A DNA stretch of 64,000 nt from Staphylococcus intermedius NCTC 11048 (GCF_002902385.1 NZ_PPQH01000009.1:186001-250000), one strand, 5' to 3'; shown: positions 19,206-30,910, numbered from the stretch's first letter. Translations and numbers: made by a program. Notes: generated by a model from the letters alone, not told the origin.

Positions 19206-20106
19206 ACTTTGAATATAAATCTTTTAAAGCTGATGAAAGTGTCGGATATTCAAATTGAAAGCCTAAGTCTACTATTTTTTGTGGCAACATGTATTGTGTA
19301 TCGAGTACGAGTGTTGACATTTTACCGAGTACAAATCGTAGAAACCATGCAGGGACCCAAGTGTAATGCGGTCGGTGCATAACGTTACCCAAAACTTTTC
19401 CGAATTGCTGTTGGGTTTCGGGCGCCGGTGCTGATAAGTTAAATGGTCCTGAAGCTTCAGGAGATTGGATGAGAAATTGAATTGCATGGACTAAGTCTGA
19501 CACGTGAATCCAAGAATACCATTGACGTCCGTTGCCGATGCGTCCACCTACAAAGAAACGATAGGGCAGTGACATCATTGGAAGTGCGCCGCCATTACGA
19601 GATAGGATCAGTCCAAAGCGCCCGCAAATGACCCGCGTACCAAGTTGTTGGAATCGTGTAGCTTGTCTTTCCCATTGATACACGATTTCTGACAATAAAT
19701 CGTGCGGTGTGGTCTGATACGTTTCAGTGTATACAGTGTTTTCTGATGGTGGATAATACCCCATAGCACTTGCATTAAACAGTACATCAGGTTTTTGTTC
19801 GCGTTGTTCAAAAAAATCAAATAATGCCCGTGTCGCTTGAATGCGGCTTGTCATCATCAGCTGTTGATGTTTCGGTGTCCAACGTTGATTTAACGTCGCG
19901 CCTGCCAAATTAATGACAATATCAATGTGTGGAACTTCTGCTTCCCAACCGTCATTATTCCAATTAATATAATGCACATTTTCCTGTTGTGATGTTTTAT
20001 CGCTTCTTGTCAGGATATGGATGATGTTTTCATTAGAGCGTGTGAGCTGTTCAACTAATGCACTTCCGACCATGCCAGTTCCACCTGTGATTAAATAATG
20101 TTTCAT
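19204..20106 (-). CDS. TIGR01777-type NAD(P)-dependent epimerase/oxidoreductase
   Basis: 300 aa on the minus strand, starting at the ATG at 20106 with AAAGGGGTG upstream. The N-terminal [16 protein letters not shown] is a Rossmann NAD(P)-binding motif. [16 protein letters not shown], the [10 protein letters not shown] stretch and a C-terminal DUF1731-like tail ([19 protein letters not shown], then [14 protein letters not shown]) identify the YfcH/SulA-like atypical SDR family. Reaction and substrate are unknown for this family. Monocistronic. Confidence 0.85.
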   Translation of the reverse strand: MKHYLITGGTGMVGSALVEQLTRSNENIIHILTRSDKTSQQENVHYINWNNDGWEAEVPHIDIVINLAGATLNQRWTPKHQQLMMTSRIQATRALFDFFEQREQKPDVLFNASAMGYYPPSENTVYTETYQTTPHDLLSEIVYQWERQATRFQQLGTRVICGRFGLILSRNGGALPMMSLPYRFFVGGRIGNGRQWYSWIHVSDLVHAIQFLIQSPEASGPFNLSAPAPETQQQFGKVLGNVMHRPHYTWVPAWFLRFVLGKMSTLVLDTQYMLPQKIVDLGFQFEYPTLSSALKDLYSK

Positions 20107-20212
20107 GGTACGCACCCCTTTAACAAATATGTGTTCATAGTATTGTCAATAAATGGTCATCAATTCTTCACTTACAACGTCTTGTATCTGTTTATTTTTT
20201 CACAAAGTACGT

Positions 20213-20347
20213 TATAATAGAGATACCTTCGATAATTAATACATCTCTTAATTAAATTCAGTATACCCCTTAAATATATACGACGAAGGTATTTTTGACT
20301 CCCTTTAGTAGAGATCTGGATGATGCAGCATTCAGATCTCTTTATTG
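20213..20347 (+). ncRNA. Candidate small RNA with two terminator-like hairpins
   Basis: A TATAAT (20213-20218) is followed about 100 bases later by a first stem (ATACCTTCG / CGAAGGTAT plus TTTTT at about 20223-20296). A second, strong terminator follows, GAGATCTGgAT / GCATTCAGATCTC plus TTTATT (20311-20344). No open frame with a ribosome site lies between. The -35 element is weak. The layout suggests an sRNA of about 70 or 120 nt, but it could also be a pair of ordinary terminators. Confidence 0.45.
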
Positions 20348-20418
20348 ATTTTAGGAAGTCATTATTGTCTCCGTATTCTACATCAAAATTGTTCCTGAAA
20401 ATGCCTCGCGAAATAAAA

Positions 20419-20520
20419 TTATTTATTTTTACGTTGACGGTCATTCATTTTTTGATTAATGAATTTACCAATCACACGATAAACAACCAAACGAATGAGC
20501 ATGTTTACAATTCTTTTCAT
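20419..20520 (-). CDS. 33-residue basic small protein
   Basis: ATG at 20520 on the minus strand with AAAGGAG upstream; stop TAA at 20419. The first half (MKRIVNMLIRLVVYRVIGKF) is an amphipathic or membrane-inserting helix and the second half is basic (NDRQRKNK). It has the look of a small membrane-associated staphylococcal peptide. No homologue is named with confidence. It is convergent with the candidate sRNA terminator. Confidence 0.6.
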   Translation of the reverse strand: MKRIVNMLIRLVVYRVIGKFINQKMNDRQRKNK

Positions 20521-20916
20521 TTCAAGTCTCCTTTACATTTGCCGTAGTACATACATTCCTTTATTTTTTTAAATTAAACTTATAGTGGGTCAACCTTTAA
20601 AAAGAAAGCAAAATAAAAAGCTGTCCCTGATAATGATTTTAAGATTTATAAATGGGTAAAATAAGAGAAGAGCGTGTGAAGTTGAAAAGCACTATATCAT
20701 CTTTAAAAGGATGTTGTTGAACGCAATGACTGAAAGAGAGACGAATCGATGTTAAGATGATATGATAGTGTCATTTACTTTCATTGAAATTACAGTATAC
20801 TAATAGCTAGCACATTTTAGTAATTGCAATAAAGCATGTGCGTTATGTTTTGAATTTACAATGAAATATGATTGAATCAAATACATTGTTATTAATTTAT
20901 AAAGAGAGGGAATCCA
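20521..20916. other. Intergenic stretch, no gene recognised
   Basis: 396 AT-rich bases separate the 33-residue gene from the next coding region. Several AT-rich promoter-like hexamers are present, for example around TATACTAATAG near 20793, but no convincing -35/-10 pair or frame is seen. Confidence 0.5.
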
Positions 20917-21594
20917 ATGTCATCACCAAAACAAAATGAGCAAGGCACCCATGATATGAAACCTAATAAAAAAAAGAGACGGCTAGTGGGCTTTTTAAGT
21001 ACCATCGTCATTTTACTGTTACTTGGGGGATTAGTCTTTGCCATTTTTTCGTTTGTCGATCAATCGCATAGAGGGAATGAACGTTTACAAGAAAAGTCAA
21101 TTGAAGAGCAAAAAGAAAAGCGTGAAGCAGAAATAAAGAAAGAAAAAGAGCGAAAAGCACGTGAAGAACGAGAAAAAGAACAAAGTATAGAAGCGGCACA
21201 AGCCGAACAACAGCGGTCTATAGAAGCGGCACGACAAGCTGAAATAGAAGCCGAACGTCAAGCACAACTCCAAATGCAACGTCAACAGCAACAACAGAGA
21301 GAAAAAGCAGCAGAAGCTCGAAAATCAAAGTCGAAAACGGAAGAAGAGAAAGACGACAGCGATAGTGAAGCGACGAAAGAGGAACCAAAAACAAAAGAAG
21401 AACGTACAACAGAAGAGGCATCAACTGAAGAACCGAAAACAACACAACCCCAACCTTCAACTGAGCAACGTTCAACTCAAGAAGCACAAACAAGTCAATC
21501 ACAGACTAACGAACGCTCAACGACTGAAAGAAGTGTCGCACCTACGCAAAGCTCAGAATCGCCATCAAAAGAGAGTGACAGCAACGCATCGTAA
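20917..21594 (+). CDS. Membrane-anchored coiled-coil protein with low-complexity tail
   Basis: 225 aa. A short lysine-rich cytoplasmic N-terminus precedes a single membrane segment (about residues 25-47, FLSTIVILLLLGGLVFAIFS). A long charged heptad-rich coiled coil follows (about 55-130, dominated by E, K, R, Q and A). The last 90 residues are a Thr/Ser/Glu/Gln low-complexity tail (EEPKTKEERTTEEASTEEPK). This is a type II topology with the coiled coil outside. There is no sorting signal and no catalytic motif. It is probably a structural cell-envelope protein; function unknown. The GAGAGGGAA ribosome site is good. Confidence 0.75.
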   Translation: MSSPKQNEQGTHDMKPNKKKRRLVGFLSTIVILLLLGGLVFAIFSFVDQSHRGNERLQEKSIEEQKEKREAEIKKEKERKAREEREKEQSIEAAQAEQQRSIEAARQAEIEAERQAQLQMQRQQQQQREKAAEARKSKSKTEEEKDDSDSEATKEEPKTKEERTTEEASTEEPKTTQPQPSTEQRSTQEAQTSQSQTNERSTTERSVAPTQSSESPSKESDSNAS

Positions 21595-21626
21595 GTTGTT
21601 AGGGTAATCAACAAAATAAATAATGC

Positions 21627-21673
21627 AAAAAAGGGCAGTTGAGACATATAGATTATCTCAGTAGCCCTTTTTT
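21627..21673. terminator. Bidirectional terminator between convergent genes
   Basis: AAAAGGGC..TTGAGA pairs with TCTCA..GCCCTTTT, and T-runs are present on both strands. Confidence 0.88.
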
Positions 21674-21690
21674 AATGGTCCAATGCAGAT

Positions 21691-21921
21691 TTAGAAAATG
21701 AGGTTAAGAAGTAAAGTTAAGAGAATCGATATGATCAATGAGAAAAGACATCCAGGCAAACATCCTACTGGTGTACAGCCTATTGTGCGCACATATGTAC
21801 GTTGAAATGGTGCATTCTCATTTTGAAACGTTTCGTCTTGGCGACGATGGATATCATCAGGATGTCGATAACGTGGGTCAGATGGATCAATCACTTCAGG
21901 TTGGTCAGATTGTTTAGACAT
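21691..21921 (-). CDS. Small membrane protein with Cys-rich junction
   Basis: 76 aa from the ATG at 21921 with AGAGGTG upstream. Residues 1-45 are hydrophilic and contain DPSDPRYRHPDDIHRRQDE. A short segment with three cysteines (GCTPVGCLPGC) leads into a C-terminal membrane helix (LFSLIISILLTLLLNLIF). Not recognised as a named family. The cysteines could bind metal or be acylated, which is only a suggestion. Confidence 0.65.
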   Translation of the reverse strand: MSKQSDQPEVIDPSDPRYRHPDDIHRRQDETFQNENAPFQRTYVRTIGCTPVGCLPGCLFSLIISILLTLLLNLIF

Positions 21922-22094
21922 GGTTTTCACCTCTTTCATTCAATGTAAATTATCTTGACTGTGATTGCAATGATTAGCGTAACGATGTTTATTTTTAGTG
22001 GAAAATGTGAATAGTAACCTCAAAGTAGTCATTAAATTGTGTATTGGTGGTCGTTAATTGTCCAGCGCTTTTGAAAATCGGGATGCTTTTTGAC

Positions 22095-22123
22095 TTGCAT
22101 TTGTTGTGCACTAATAGTATGAT
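22095..22123 (+). promoter_or_regulatory. Promoter of the gapR glycolytic operon
   Basis: TTGCAT (22095-22100), a 17-base spacer and TATGAT (22118-22123), about 100 bases before gapR. Confidence 0.72.
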
Positions 22124-22156
22124 GAGTTTGTAAACATGATAACTTTTTATTGTATT

Positions 22157-22172
22157 AGGGACTAAAAATGTC
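22157..22172 (+). promoter_or_regulatory. Probable CggR/GapR operator half-site
   Basis: GGGAC-TAAAAA-TGTC fits the CggR repeat unit GGGACN6TGTC known from Bacillus. It lies between the promoter and gapR, where the Bacillus operator lies. The second unit downstream (CGGCATGGC...) is degenerate. It implies autoregulation released by fructose-1,6-bisphosphate. Confidence 0.7.
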
Positions 22173-22223
22173 ACGGCATGGCTTGAATATGGCCATCTTG
22201 TCACTATTAAGGAGGCCTTTATC

Positions 22224-23249
22224 ATGGAACGTATGATTCATGTTCAACAAAAAATTGTGCCTGACTTGATAGACAAAATGCGTCGACGTTTTTCTATTCT
22301 AACAACGATTCAAAAATATCAACCAGTTGGGCGACGGACTTTAAGTGAGTTGCTAAACTTAACTGAGCGTGTGTTGCGTTCAGAGACAGATTTATTGAAA
22401 CAACAAGAATTGATATCTGTTAAATCGACGGGTATGACATTGACTTCTCAAGGTTTAGACGTCGTTTCGCAACTGAGTGAATATTTCGATCAGTACACGG
22501 ACTACCATCGCCTTGCGCAATCCATCAAATCAACATATGGATTAGATGAAGTTCATGTGATTCCTGGTGATAGTGATAAAGATTCAAACGTTAAAGTAGA
22601 ATTAGGACGTATTGCTGGACAGCTTCTTGAAAAGCAACTGTATGACCATGCGATTGTGTCAGTCACAGGTGGCTCTACTATGGCATCAGTAAGTGACGCA
22701 ATGTCACCTTTACCGTTCCAAGTACTCTTTGTGCCGGCACGTGGTGGTCTCGGTCAAAATGTCATCTTTCAAGCGAACACAATTTGTTCTCGTATGGCTC
22801 AAAGGACAGGCGGCAGTTACACAACGTTATATGTGCCTGAACAAGTGAGTGAATTGACTTATCAAAATTTAATGAAAGAACCTTCAGTGATTCAGACGCT
22901 TGATAAAATTCGTGAATCTCAATTTACAATACATGGCATAGGTGATGCGCTGAAAATGGCGAAGAGAAGACAATCGCCACCAGAAGTCATAGAAAAACTT
23001 CAACATCATTCTGCTGTGGGTGAAGCGTTTGGTTATTATTTTGATCAACAAGGCCAAATTATTCACAGGGTTAAAACGATTGGCATTCAACTAGAAGAAG
23101 CGCAATCAAAAGCACATATTTTTGCTGTAGCTGGTGGAAAATCTAAAGGGCTAGCGGTTCAAGCTTATCTTAAGATGGCGACACCTAATACGGTGTTGAT
23201 CACAGATGAAGCTGCGGCGAAAGTAATCTCAAGGGAAAAAGTTTGTTGA
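22224..23249 (+). CDS. gapR: Central glycolytic genes regulator CggR/GapR
   Basis: 341 aa SorC/DeoR-type repressor. The N-terminal helix-turn-helix (RRTLSELLNLTERVLRSETD) is followed by the sugar-phosphate-binding domain (SVTGGSTMASVSDAM, PARGGLGQN, HIFAVAGGKSKGLAVQAYL). In Bacillus it represses the gapA operon until fructose-1,6-bisphosphate binds. AAGGAGG lies 8 bases before the ATG. It heads gapR-gapA-pgk-tpiA-gpmI-eno. Confidence 0.96.
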   Translation: MERMIHVQQKIVPDLIDKMRRRFSILTTIQKYQPVGRRTLSELLNLTERVLRSETDLLKQQELISVKSTGMTLTSQGLDVVSQLSEYFDQYTDYHRLAQSIKSTYGLDEVHVIPGDSDKDSNVKVELGRIAGQLLEKQLYDHAIVSVTGGSTMASVSDAMSPLPFQVLFVPARGGLGQNVIFQANTICSRMAQRTGGSYTTLYVPEQVSELTYQNLMKEPSVIQTLDKIRESQFTIHGIGDALKMAKRRQSPPEVIEKLQHHSAVGEAFGYYFDQQGQIIHRVKTIGIQLEEAQSKAHIFAVAGGKSKGLAVQAYLKMATPNTVLITDEAAAKVISREKVC

Positions 23250-23324
23250 AAATAAAAAGTGAGTGAATGGTTTAAGTACTGAATTGATCCACTTTTTAAA
23301 TATCATTTAAAGGAGGCCATTAAC

Positions 23325-24332
23325 ATGGCAGTAAAAGTAGCAATTAACGGATTTGGTAGAATTGGTCGTTTAGCATTTAGAAGAATTCAAGATGTGGAAA
23401 ATATCGAAGTTGTAGCAGTAAACGATTTAACAGACGACGATATGCTTGCACACTTATTAAAATATGATTCAACTCAAGGTCGTTTTACTGAAGAAGTAGA
23501 AGTAATTGACGGCGGTTTCCGTGTAAATGGTAAAGAAGTAAAATCATTCTCTGAACCAGAACCTAAAAACTTACCATGGGGCGACTTAGACATCGACGTA
23601 GTATTAGAATGTACTGGTTTCTTCACTGACAAAGATAAAGCTGAAGCACACATCGAAGCGGGTGCTAAAAAAGTATTAATTTCTGCACCAGCTAAAGGTG
23701 ACCTTAAAACAATCGTATACAACGTTAACCACGAACTTTTAGATGGTAGCGAAACAGTTGTATCTGGTGCTTCTTGTACAACTAACTCATTAGCACCTGT
23801 TGCTAAAACTTTACAAGACAACTTCGGTATCGTTGAAGGTTTAATGACAACAATTCACGCATACACTGGTGACCAAAACACATTAGACGCACCTCACAGA
23901 AAAGGTGACAAACGTCGTGCGCGTGCAGCTGCTGAAAACATCATTCCTAACTCAACTGGTGCTGCTAAAGCAATCGGTTTAGTTATTCCTGAAATCGATG
24001 GTAAATTAGACGGTGGTGCACAACGTGTTCCTGTAGCAACTGGTTCATTAACTGAATTAACAGTTGTATTAGAAAAAGAAGTTTCTGTTGAAGAAGTTAA
24101 TAAAGTGATGAAAGAAGCAACTAACGAATCATTCGGTTACACTGAAGACGAAATCGTTTCTTCTGACGTTATCGGTATGACTTTCGGTGCTTTATTCGAC
24201 GCAACTCAAACACGTGTGATGACTGTTGGCGACCGTCAATTAGTTAAAGTTGCATCTTGGTACGACAATGAAATGTCATACACTGCTCAATTAGTTCGTA
24301 CTTTAGAATATTTAGCAAGTCAATCTAAATAA
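23325..24332 (+). CDS. gapA: Glyceraldehyde-3-phosphate dehydrogenase, type I (glycolytic)
   Basis: 335 aa. It oxidises glyceraldehyde-3-phosphate to 1,3-bisphosphoglycerate with NAD+. The Rossmann NGFGRIGR motif is at residues 8-15 and the catalytic cysteine is C151 in [13 protein letters not shown] at 33-37 places an aspartate that favours NAD over NADP. AAAGGAGG precedes the ATG. Codon use is strongly biased, as in highly expressed staphylococcal genes. Confidence 0.98.
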   Translation: MAVKVAINGFGRIGRLAFRRIQDVENIEVVAVNDLTDDDMLAHLLKYDSTQGRFTEEVEVIDGGFRVNGKEVKSFSEPEPKNLPWGDLDIDVVLECTGFFTDKDKAEAHIEAGAKKVLISAPAKGDLKTIVYNVNHELLDGSETVVSGASCTTNSLAPVAKTLQDNFGIVEGLMTTIHAYTGDQNTLDAPHRKGDKRRARAAAENIIPNSTGAAKAIGLVIPEIDGKLDGGAQRVPVATGSLTELTVVLEKEVSVEEVNKVMKEATNESFGYTEDEIVSSDVIGMTFGALFDATQTRVMTVGDRQLVKVASWYDNEMSYTAQLVRTLEYLASQSK

Positions 24333-24398
24333 TATAAATTAAAATAGCTTTGTAAGTACTTCAATATGTGCTTCTAACTATTTTGTAGCTGATAGTAG

Positions 24399-24430
24399 GC
24401 GGGGGAGCACAAACGCTTCTCCGCTTATTT
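24399..24430 (+). terminator. Hairpin between gapA and pgk (attenuator or processing site)
   Basis: GCGGGGGAGC pairs with GCTTCTCCGC and is followed by TTATTTT. It could terminate part of the gapA transcripts or stabilise a processed gapRA mRNA, giving more GapA than downstream enzymes. Confidence 0.6.
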
Positions 24431-24463
24431 TAAAATTGAGAGTGATCATGAGGAGGATGCTTT

Positions 24464-25654
24464 ATGGCAAAAAAGGATGTCACAAATGTTGAATTAAAGG
24501 ATAAGGTTGTATTAGTACGTGCGGATTTCAATGTTCCTATGAAAGACGGAGAGATCACAAATGACAATCGTATCGTTCAAGCATTGCCAACTTTAAAATA
24601 CATCATCGAGCAAGGTGGGAAAGTCGTTGTATTCTCACATTTAGGCAAAGTGAAAGAAGAAAGTGACAAAGAAAAGCTTTCATTAGCACCTGTAGCCAAA
24701 CGTTTATCAGAAAAATTAGGTCAAGATGTCCAATTTATTCCTGAAACACGTGGCGAAAAATTAGAATCTGCTATCAAAGCATTAAATTCAGGCGACGTAC
24801 TCATGTTTGAAAATACGCGCTTTGAAGATGTAGATGGTAAAAAAGAATCTAAAAACGACAGCGAATTAGGTCGCTACTGGGCATCACTGGGCGATATTTT
24901 CGTTAATGATGCATTCGGTACAGCACACCGTGAACACGCATCAAACGTTGGTATTTCAACACATTTAGAAACAGTTGCTGGATTTTTAATGGAAAAAGAA
25001 ATTAAATTTATCGGCGGTGTTGTTGAAAATCCTAATAAACCTGTTGTTGCCATTCTTGGTGGTGCAAAGGTTTCTGATAAGATCGGTGTCATCGAAAACT
25101 TATTAAATATTGCTGACAAAGTACTCATCGGTGGCGGTATGGCTTACACGTTCTTAAAAGCACAAGGCAAAGAGATTGGACTGTCATTACTTGAAGCAGA
25201 TAAAATTGACTTTGCGAAAGACTTGTTAGAACGCGCGAGTGACCAAATCGTCTTACCAGTTGATGCGAAAGTGGCAAAAGAATTCTCAAACGAAGCACAA
25301 ATTACAACAGTATCAATCGACGACATTCCTGAAGATCAAGAAGCGATGGATATCGGTCCAGAAACAGTCGCACTCTTCAAAGAACAATTAAAAGGTGCGC
25401 ACACAGTGGTATGGAACGGTCCAATGGGTGTATTTGAATTCAGTAATTTTGCACAAGGTACAATTGGTGTTTGTGAGGCAATTGCTGAATTGCAAGATGC
25501 GACAACTATTATCGGTGGTGGCGATTCTGCAGCAGCAGCAATGCAACTCGGCTTTGAAGATGACTTCACGCACATTTCTACAGGTGGCGGTGCGTCATTA
25601 GAATACTTAGAAGGTAAAGAATTACCAGGCATTAAAGCCATTGCAAATCAATAA
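24464..25654 (+). CDS. pgk: Phosphoglycerate kinase
   Basis: 396 aa, normal length. It transfers the phosphoryl group of 1,3-bisphosphoglycerate to ADP. The signature [14 protein letters not shown] is at the N-terminus, substrate-binding SHLGKVKEE follows, and the C-terminal nucleotide-binding motifs include WNGPMGVFE and [16 protein letters not shown] ribosome site precedes the ATG. Confidence 0.98.
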   Translation: MAKKDVTNVELKDKVVLVRADFNVPMKDGEITNDNRIVQALPTLKYIIEQGGKVVVFSHLGKVKEESDKEKLSLAPVAKRLSEKLGQDVQFIPETRGEKLESAIKALNSGDVLMFENTRFEDVDGKKESKNDSELGRYWASLGDIFVNDAFGTAHREHASNVGISTHLETVAGFLMEKEIKFIGGVVENPNKPVVAILGGAKVSDKIGVIENLLNIADKVLIGGGMAYTFLKAQGKEIGLSLLEADKIDFAKDLLERASDQIVLPVDAKVAKEFSNEAQITTVSIDDIPEDQEAMDIGPETVALFKEQLKGAHTVVWNGPMGVFEFSNFAQGTIGVCEAIAELQDATTIIGGGDSAAAAMQLGFEDDFTHISTGGGASLEYLEGKELPGIKAIANQ

Positions 25655-25677
25655 TGCTATAAAATAGATCGAATTGA

Positions 25678-26460
<783 letters not shown>

Positions 26461-26462
26461 TT

Positions 26463-27980
26463 ATGGCAAAAAAACCTACAGCGCTTATCATTCTTGATGG
26501 TTTTGCGAATCGCGAAGAAGTACACGGGAATGCTGTAAAACAAGCGTATAAACCCAATTTTGATCGCTACTATGAGAAGTATCCTACGACTCAAATTGAA
26601 GCAAGTGGTTTAGATGTGGGACTTCCAGAAGGCCAAATGGGTAACTCGGAAGTAGGCCATATGAACATTGGTGCTGGACGTATCGTATACCAAAGCTTAA
26701 CGCGTATCAATAAGTCTATTGAAGATGGCGATTTTTACGAAAATGACGTCTTAAACAAAGCGATGGACCATGCATTAAACAACAATAGTGCATTACACGT
26801 TTTTGGTTTGCTTTCTGATGGTGGCGTACACAGTCATTACAAACATTTATTTGCGTTATTAGAATTAGCGAATCGTAAAAACTTAACGAAAGTATATGTG
26901 CATGCATTTTTAGATGGTCGTGACGTGGATCAAAAATCAGCTTTAAAATATATCGACGAAACAGAAGCGAAATTTAAAGCATTAGGTGTGGGTCAATTTG
27001 CATCAGTATCGGGCCGTTACTATGCGATGGACCGTGATAAACGTTGGGATCGTGAACAAAAAGCATACGATGCGATTCGCGGATTCAGTGATGTGACATA
27101 TGCATCAGCACGTGAAGGTGTTCAAGCCAATTACGACAACAATTTGACAGACGAATTTGTTGAACCATTTGTAGTTGAAAATCAAAACAATGGTGTGAAC
27201 GACGGCGATGCAGTGATTTTCTACAATTTCAGACCAGACCGTGCAGGCCAATTGTCTGAAATCTTTACAAGTAAAGCTTTTGATGGTTTTGCAGTTGAAC
27301 GCGTGAATGACTTGTTCTATGCGACATTCACAAAATATAATGATCAAGTAGACGCAGCAGTTGTATTTGAAAAAGTAGACTTAAAAAACACAATTGGTGA
27401 AGTGGCACAAGACAACGGTTTAGTTCAATTACGTATTGCTGAGACTGAAAAATATCCACACGTGACATATTTCATGAACGGTGGACAAAATGAAGAGTTC
27501 AAAGGTGAACGTCGTATTTTGATTAATTCACCTAAAGTAGCAACGTATGACTTAAAACCTGAAATGAGTGCTTACGAAGTCCGTGATGCATTGCTTGCAG
27601 AGTTGGACAAAGGCGAGTTAGACTTGGTCATCCTTAACTTTGCCAACCCTGACATGGTAGGACATAGTGGGATGTTAGAGCCAACAATCAAAGCGATTGA
27701 GGCAGTGGATGAATGTTTAGGTGACGTCGTTGATAAAATCTTAGACATGGACGGTTATGCTATTATTACAGCGGACCATGGTAACTCAGATGAAGTATTA
27801 ACTGATGACGATCAACCGATGACAACACATACAACAAACCCAGTGCCAGTCATTGTGACAAAAGAAGGTATCACATTACGTGAAACGGGTCGTCTAGGCG
27901 ATTTGGCACCAACATTATTGGACTTATTAAACCTTAAACAACCTGAAGATATGACAGGTGAATCATTAATTCAACATTAA
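26463..27980 (+). CDS. gpmI: 2,3-bisphosphoglycerate-independent phosphoglycerate mutase
   Basis: 505 aa, manganese-dependent. It converts 3-phosphoglycerate to 2-phosphoglycerate through a phosphoserine. The nucleophile is S62 in [17 protein letters not shown]. Metal-binding motifs LDGF at the N-terminus, DGRDV in the middle and TADHGNSDE near the end are present. It begins 2 bases after tpiA, so the two are translationally coupled; the ribosome site GAAGGTG lies within the tpiA end. Confidence 0.98.
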   Translation: MAKKPTALIILDGFANREEVHGNAVKQAYKPNFDRYYEKYPTTQIEASGLDVGLPEGQMGNSEVGHMNIGAGRIVYQSLTRINKSIEDGDFYENDVLNKAMDHALNNNSALHVFGLLSDGGVHSHYKHLFALLELANRKNLTKVYVHAFLDGRDVDQKSALKYIDETEAKFKALGVGQFASVSGRYYAMDRDKRWDREQKAYDAIRGFSDVTYASAREGVQANYDNNLTDEFVEPFVVENQNNGVNDGDAVIFYNFRPDRAGQLSEIFTSKAFDGFAVERVNDLFYATFTKYNDQVDAAVVFEKVDLKNTIGEVAQDNGLVQLRIAETEKYPHVTYFMNGGQNEEFKGERRILINSPKVATYDLKPEMSAYEVRDALLAELDKGELDLVILNFANPDMVGHSGMLEPTIKAIEAVDECLGDVVDKILDMDGYAIITADHGNSDEVLTDDDQPMTTHTTNPVPVIVTKEGITLRETGRLGDLAPTLLDLLNLKQPEDMTGESLIQH

Positions 27981-27985
27981 ATGAT

Positions 27986-28013
27986 TTGAGAAACACAGAT
28001 GAATCGCTATAAT
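27986..28013 (+). promoter_or_regulatory. Possible internal promoter for eno
   Basis: TTGAGA (27986-27991), a 16-base spacer and TATAAT (28008-28013) lie in the gpmI-eno gap. A separate eno promoter would let enolase be made apart from gapR control. Confidence 0.55.
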
Positions 28014-28089
28014 AGCATTAAGTAGTCAAATAAAAAACGGAATAAAGTATGTTCAAATTCTATTGAATGTATATTTATAAATTGATTGA

Positions 28090-29412
<1,323 letters not shown>

Positions 29413-29431
29413 GTAGATGAGGTCATAGTGA

Positions 29432-29466
29432 GGGCCTGGGACATTAAGATGTCCCAGGCCCTTTTT
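29432..29466 (+). terminator. Terminator after eno
   Basis: A perfect 13-bp stem, GGGCCTGGGACAT / ATGTCCCAGGCCC, with a 4-base loop, followed by TTTTT. The same sequence style (GGGAC...CCCAGGCC) starts the dispersed repeat elements elsewhere. Confidence 0.95.
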
Positions 29467-29469
29467 CCT

Positions 29470-29985
29470 TTTTATGGACATATATCGATGAATGATGATA
29501 TAACAACTAAAATGCGGGTGACTGGGACGTCATCATTGGATGTTATAGGATTGTCTCCATTTCATAAACTTGCTCTCAGTGACTGCATTTGATGTAAGAT
29601 TGCCCAGAAGGCTGAGACTCCCGAGGGATGAAGTTGAAAACAAGATAACGTCACTTGACTTTGATAGTGGCTACTGTTTATCGCAGTAGCTGTCTGACTT
29701 CTCAATGTTTTACTTTTGAGAAGTCTAGTCAGCCTTGCGGGGGCAGTACGACGAAATCTTTGTTCCACATGAGATTTCTGTACTGCTCCCGAAAATCCAA
29801 TTCGGCTTCCAACTCATGTGCACTTCAATAAAGCCGAATTTAGTTGAAGGGCCAGCCCCTGGGAACGCGAAGCCATAAGGGCAATCCAATACTACAAATC
29901 ATAGGGAAAGTTAGTTAAACTAATTACTGCTTCCATAGCATCAAAAATGATGATGTCCATCCTTTTTAATGTTTAGTATTGATTT
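29470..29985 (+). repeat. Dispersed hairpin-rich intergenic repeat, copy B (fullest copy)
   Basis: About 500 bases, non-coding. Four consecutive inverted repeats are visible: GTGGCTACTG/CAGTAGCTG (about 29667), GACTTCTCA/TGAGAAGTC (about 29697), GGGGGCAGTAC..GAAATCT / AGATTTC..GTACTGCTCCC (about 29739-29792) and TTCGGCTT/AAGCCGAA (about 29802-29838). The right end is GAAGCCATAAGGGCAATC...ACAAATCATAGGG, shared with the other copies. It occupies most of the eno-30043 gap. Confidence 0.8.
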
Positions 29986-30042
29986 TCTTTCATCGTTTTA
30001 AACTGTTATAATAGTCATAAATGATGAAGAAGGAGCAAAGCA

Positions 30043-30510
30043 ATGCCACAATTACAAGACACGGAGTTACGTGCCCAACATACAGGAAAGTTAATTGCCT
30101 ATCTGTCGTTTTTATTCGCCGTTTGTTTAGTAATCCATCAAGTCTTAATCGTGGATGGTCAAGTGGTGACTTATATGCTTGAACATTCGGGAAATAAAGC
30201 GACTGAAAATAGTATCAATGCGATCAACAACAGTCTGCGCTATATCGGCATTCTATACATACTTGCGAATGCAGCGGGCGTCGTGGCGTTAAAAAATCAA
30301 CACCCGTATTTATGGTGGTTTATGTTAGCAGTATTCGTTTCGCAAATGTTCAACGCATTACTGAACCCACCCGTCCTTTACTCAGCAATATTTCATGTGA
30401 AAGGATTCTTCGGTTTAATCCCATACGCGGTAGTGATTATTGGATCACTTGTACTGACAGTGATGATGATTCGGGTGAGTATCAAACGCAAGTCCACGTT
30501 TAATCGATAA
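30043..30510 (+). CDS. Four-helix membrane protein, function unknown
   Basis: 155 aa with four hydrophobic segments at about residues 17-37, 64-85, 89-110 and 120-146, and a basic C-terminal tail (SIKRKSTFNR). There is no recognised motif. GAAGGAG precedes the ATG. Position between eno and secG is shared by staphylococci. Probably a conserved integral membrane protein of unknown role. Confidence 0.75.
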   Translation: MPQLQDTELRAQHTGKLIAYLSFLFAVCLVIHQVLIVDGQVVTYMLEHSGNKATENSINAINNSLRYIGILYILANAAGVVALKNQHPYLWWFMLAVFVSQMFNALLNPPVLYSAIFHVKGFFGLIPYAVVIIGSLVLTVMMIRVSIKRKSTFNR

Positions 30511-30578
30511 AGCTTGTTGTGAATCGTGTGAATATATGATAAAATAGCTTTCGTATATGATGAATGGAGGACAGTCTG

Positions 30579-30812
30579 ATGCATAGTTTTTTTGTAGTAT
30601 TACTCATTATTGACTGTATCGCGCTCATCACTGTTGTTTTATTGCAAGAAGGTAAAAGCAACGGTTTATCAGGTGCCATTAGTGGTGGTGCTGAACAATT
30701 ATTTGGTAAACAAAAACAACGTGGTGTAGATTTATTTTTGCATAGATTGACAATTGTACTTTCGATTATTTTCTTTGTATTAATGTTAGGTATCAGTTAC
30801 TTCAATATGTAG
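30579..30812 (+). CDS. secG: Preprotein translocase subunit SecG
   Basis: 77 aa starting at the ATG at 30579; the earlier in-frame ATG at 30564 lies within the ribosome-binding region (ATGGAGGACAG). Two membrane helices (about 3-22 and 54-74) flank the conserved cytoplasmic loop [21 protein letters not shown]. SecG assists SecYE in protein export at the plasma membrane. Confidence 0.95.
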   Translation: MHSFFVVLLIIDCIALITVVLLQEGKSNGLSGAISGGAEQLFGKQKQRGVDLFLHRLTIVLSIIFFVLMLGISYFNM

Positions 30813-30842
30813 AGTCCGGCCGTTGAAAAGTCGGACTTTTTT
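30813..30842 (+). terminator. Terminator after secG
   Basis: AGTCCG / CGGACT followed by TTTTTT, directly after the secG stop. Confidence 0.82.
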
Positions 30843-30910
30843 GTTTGTGTACGCCGTATCAAACCGATAGAATAGAAAGTATGAGTTATTGAAAGGACGA
30901 GAGTTTACCG

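Noticed and set aside
21008..21502. Several minus-strand frames opposite the coiled-coil protein
   Set aside because: Their Leu/Phe-rich content mirrors the Glu/Lys/Gln codons of the real gene; no initiation signals.
29562..29768. Minus-strand frame of 68 codons in the repeat element after eno
   Set aside because: It runs through the inverted repeats and is not maintained in the other copies, so it is not a gene.
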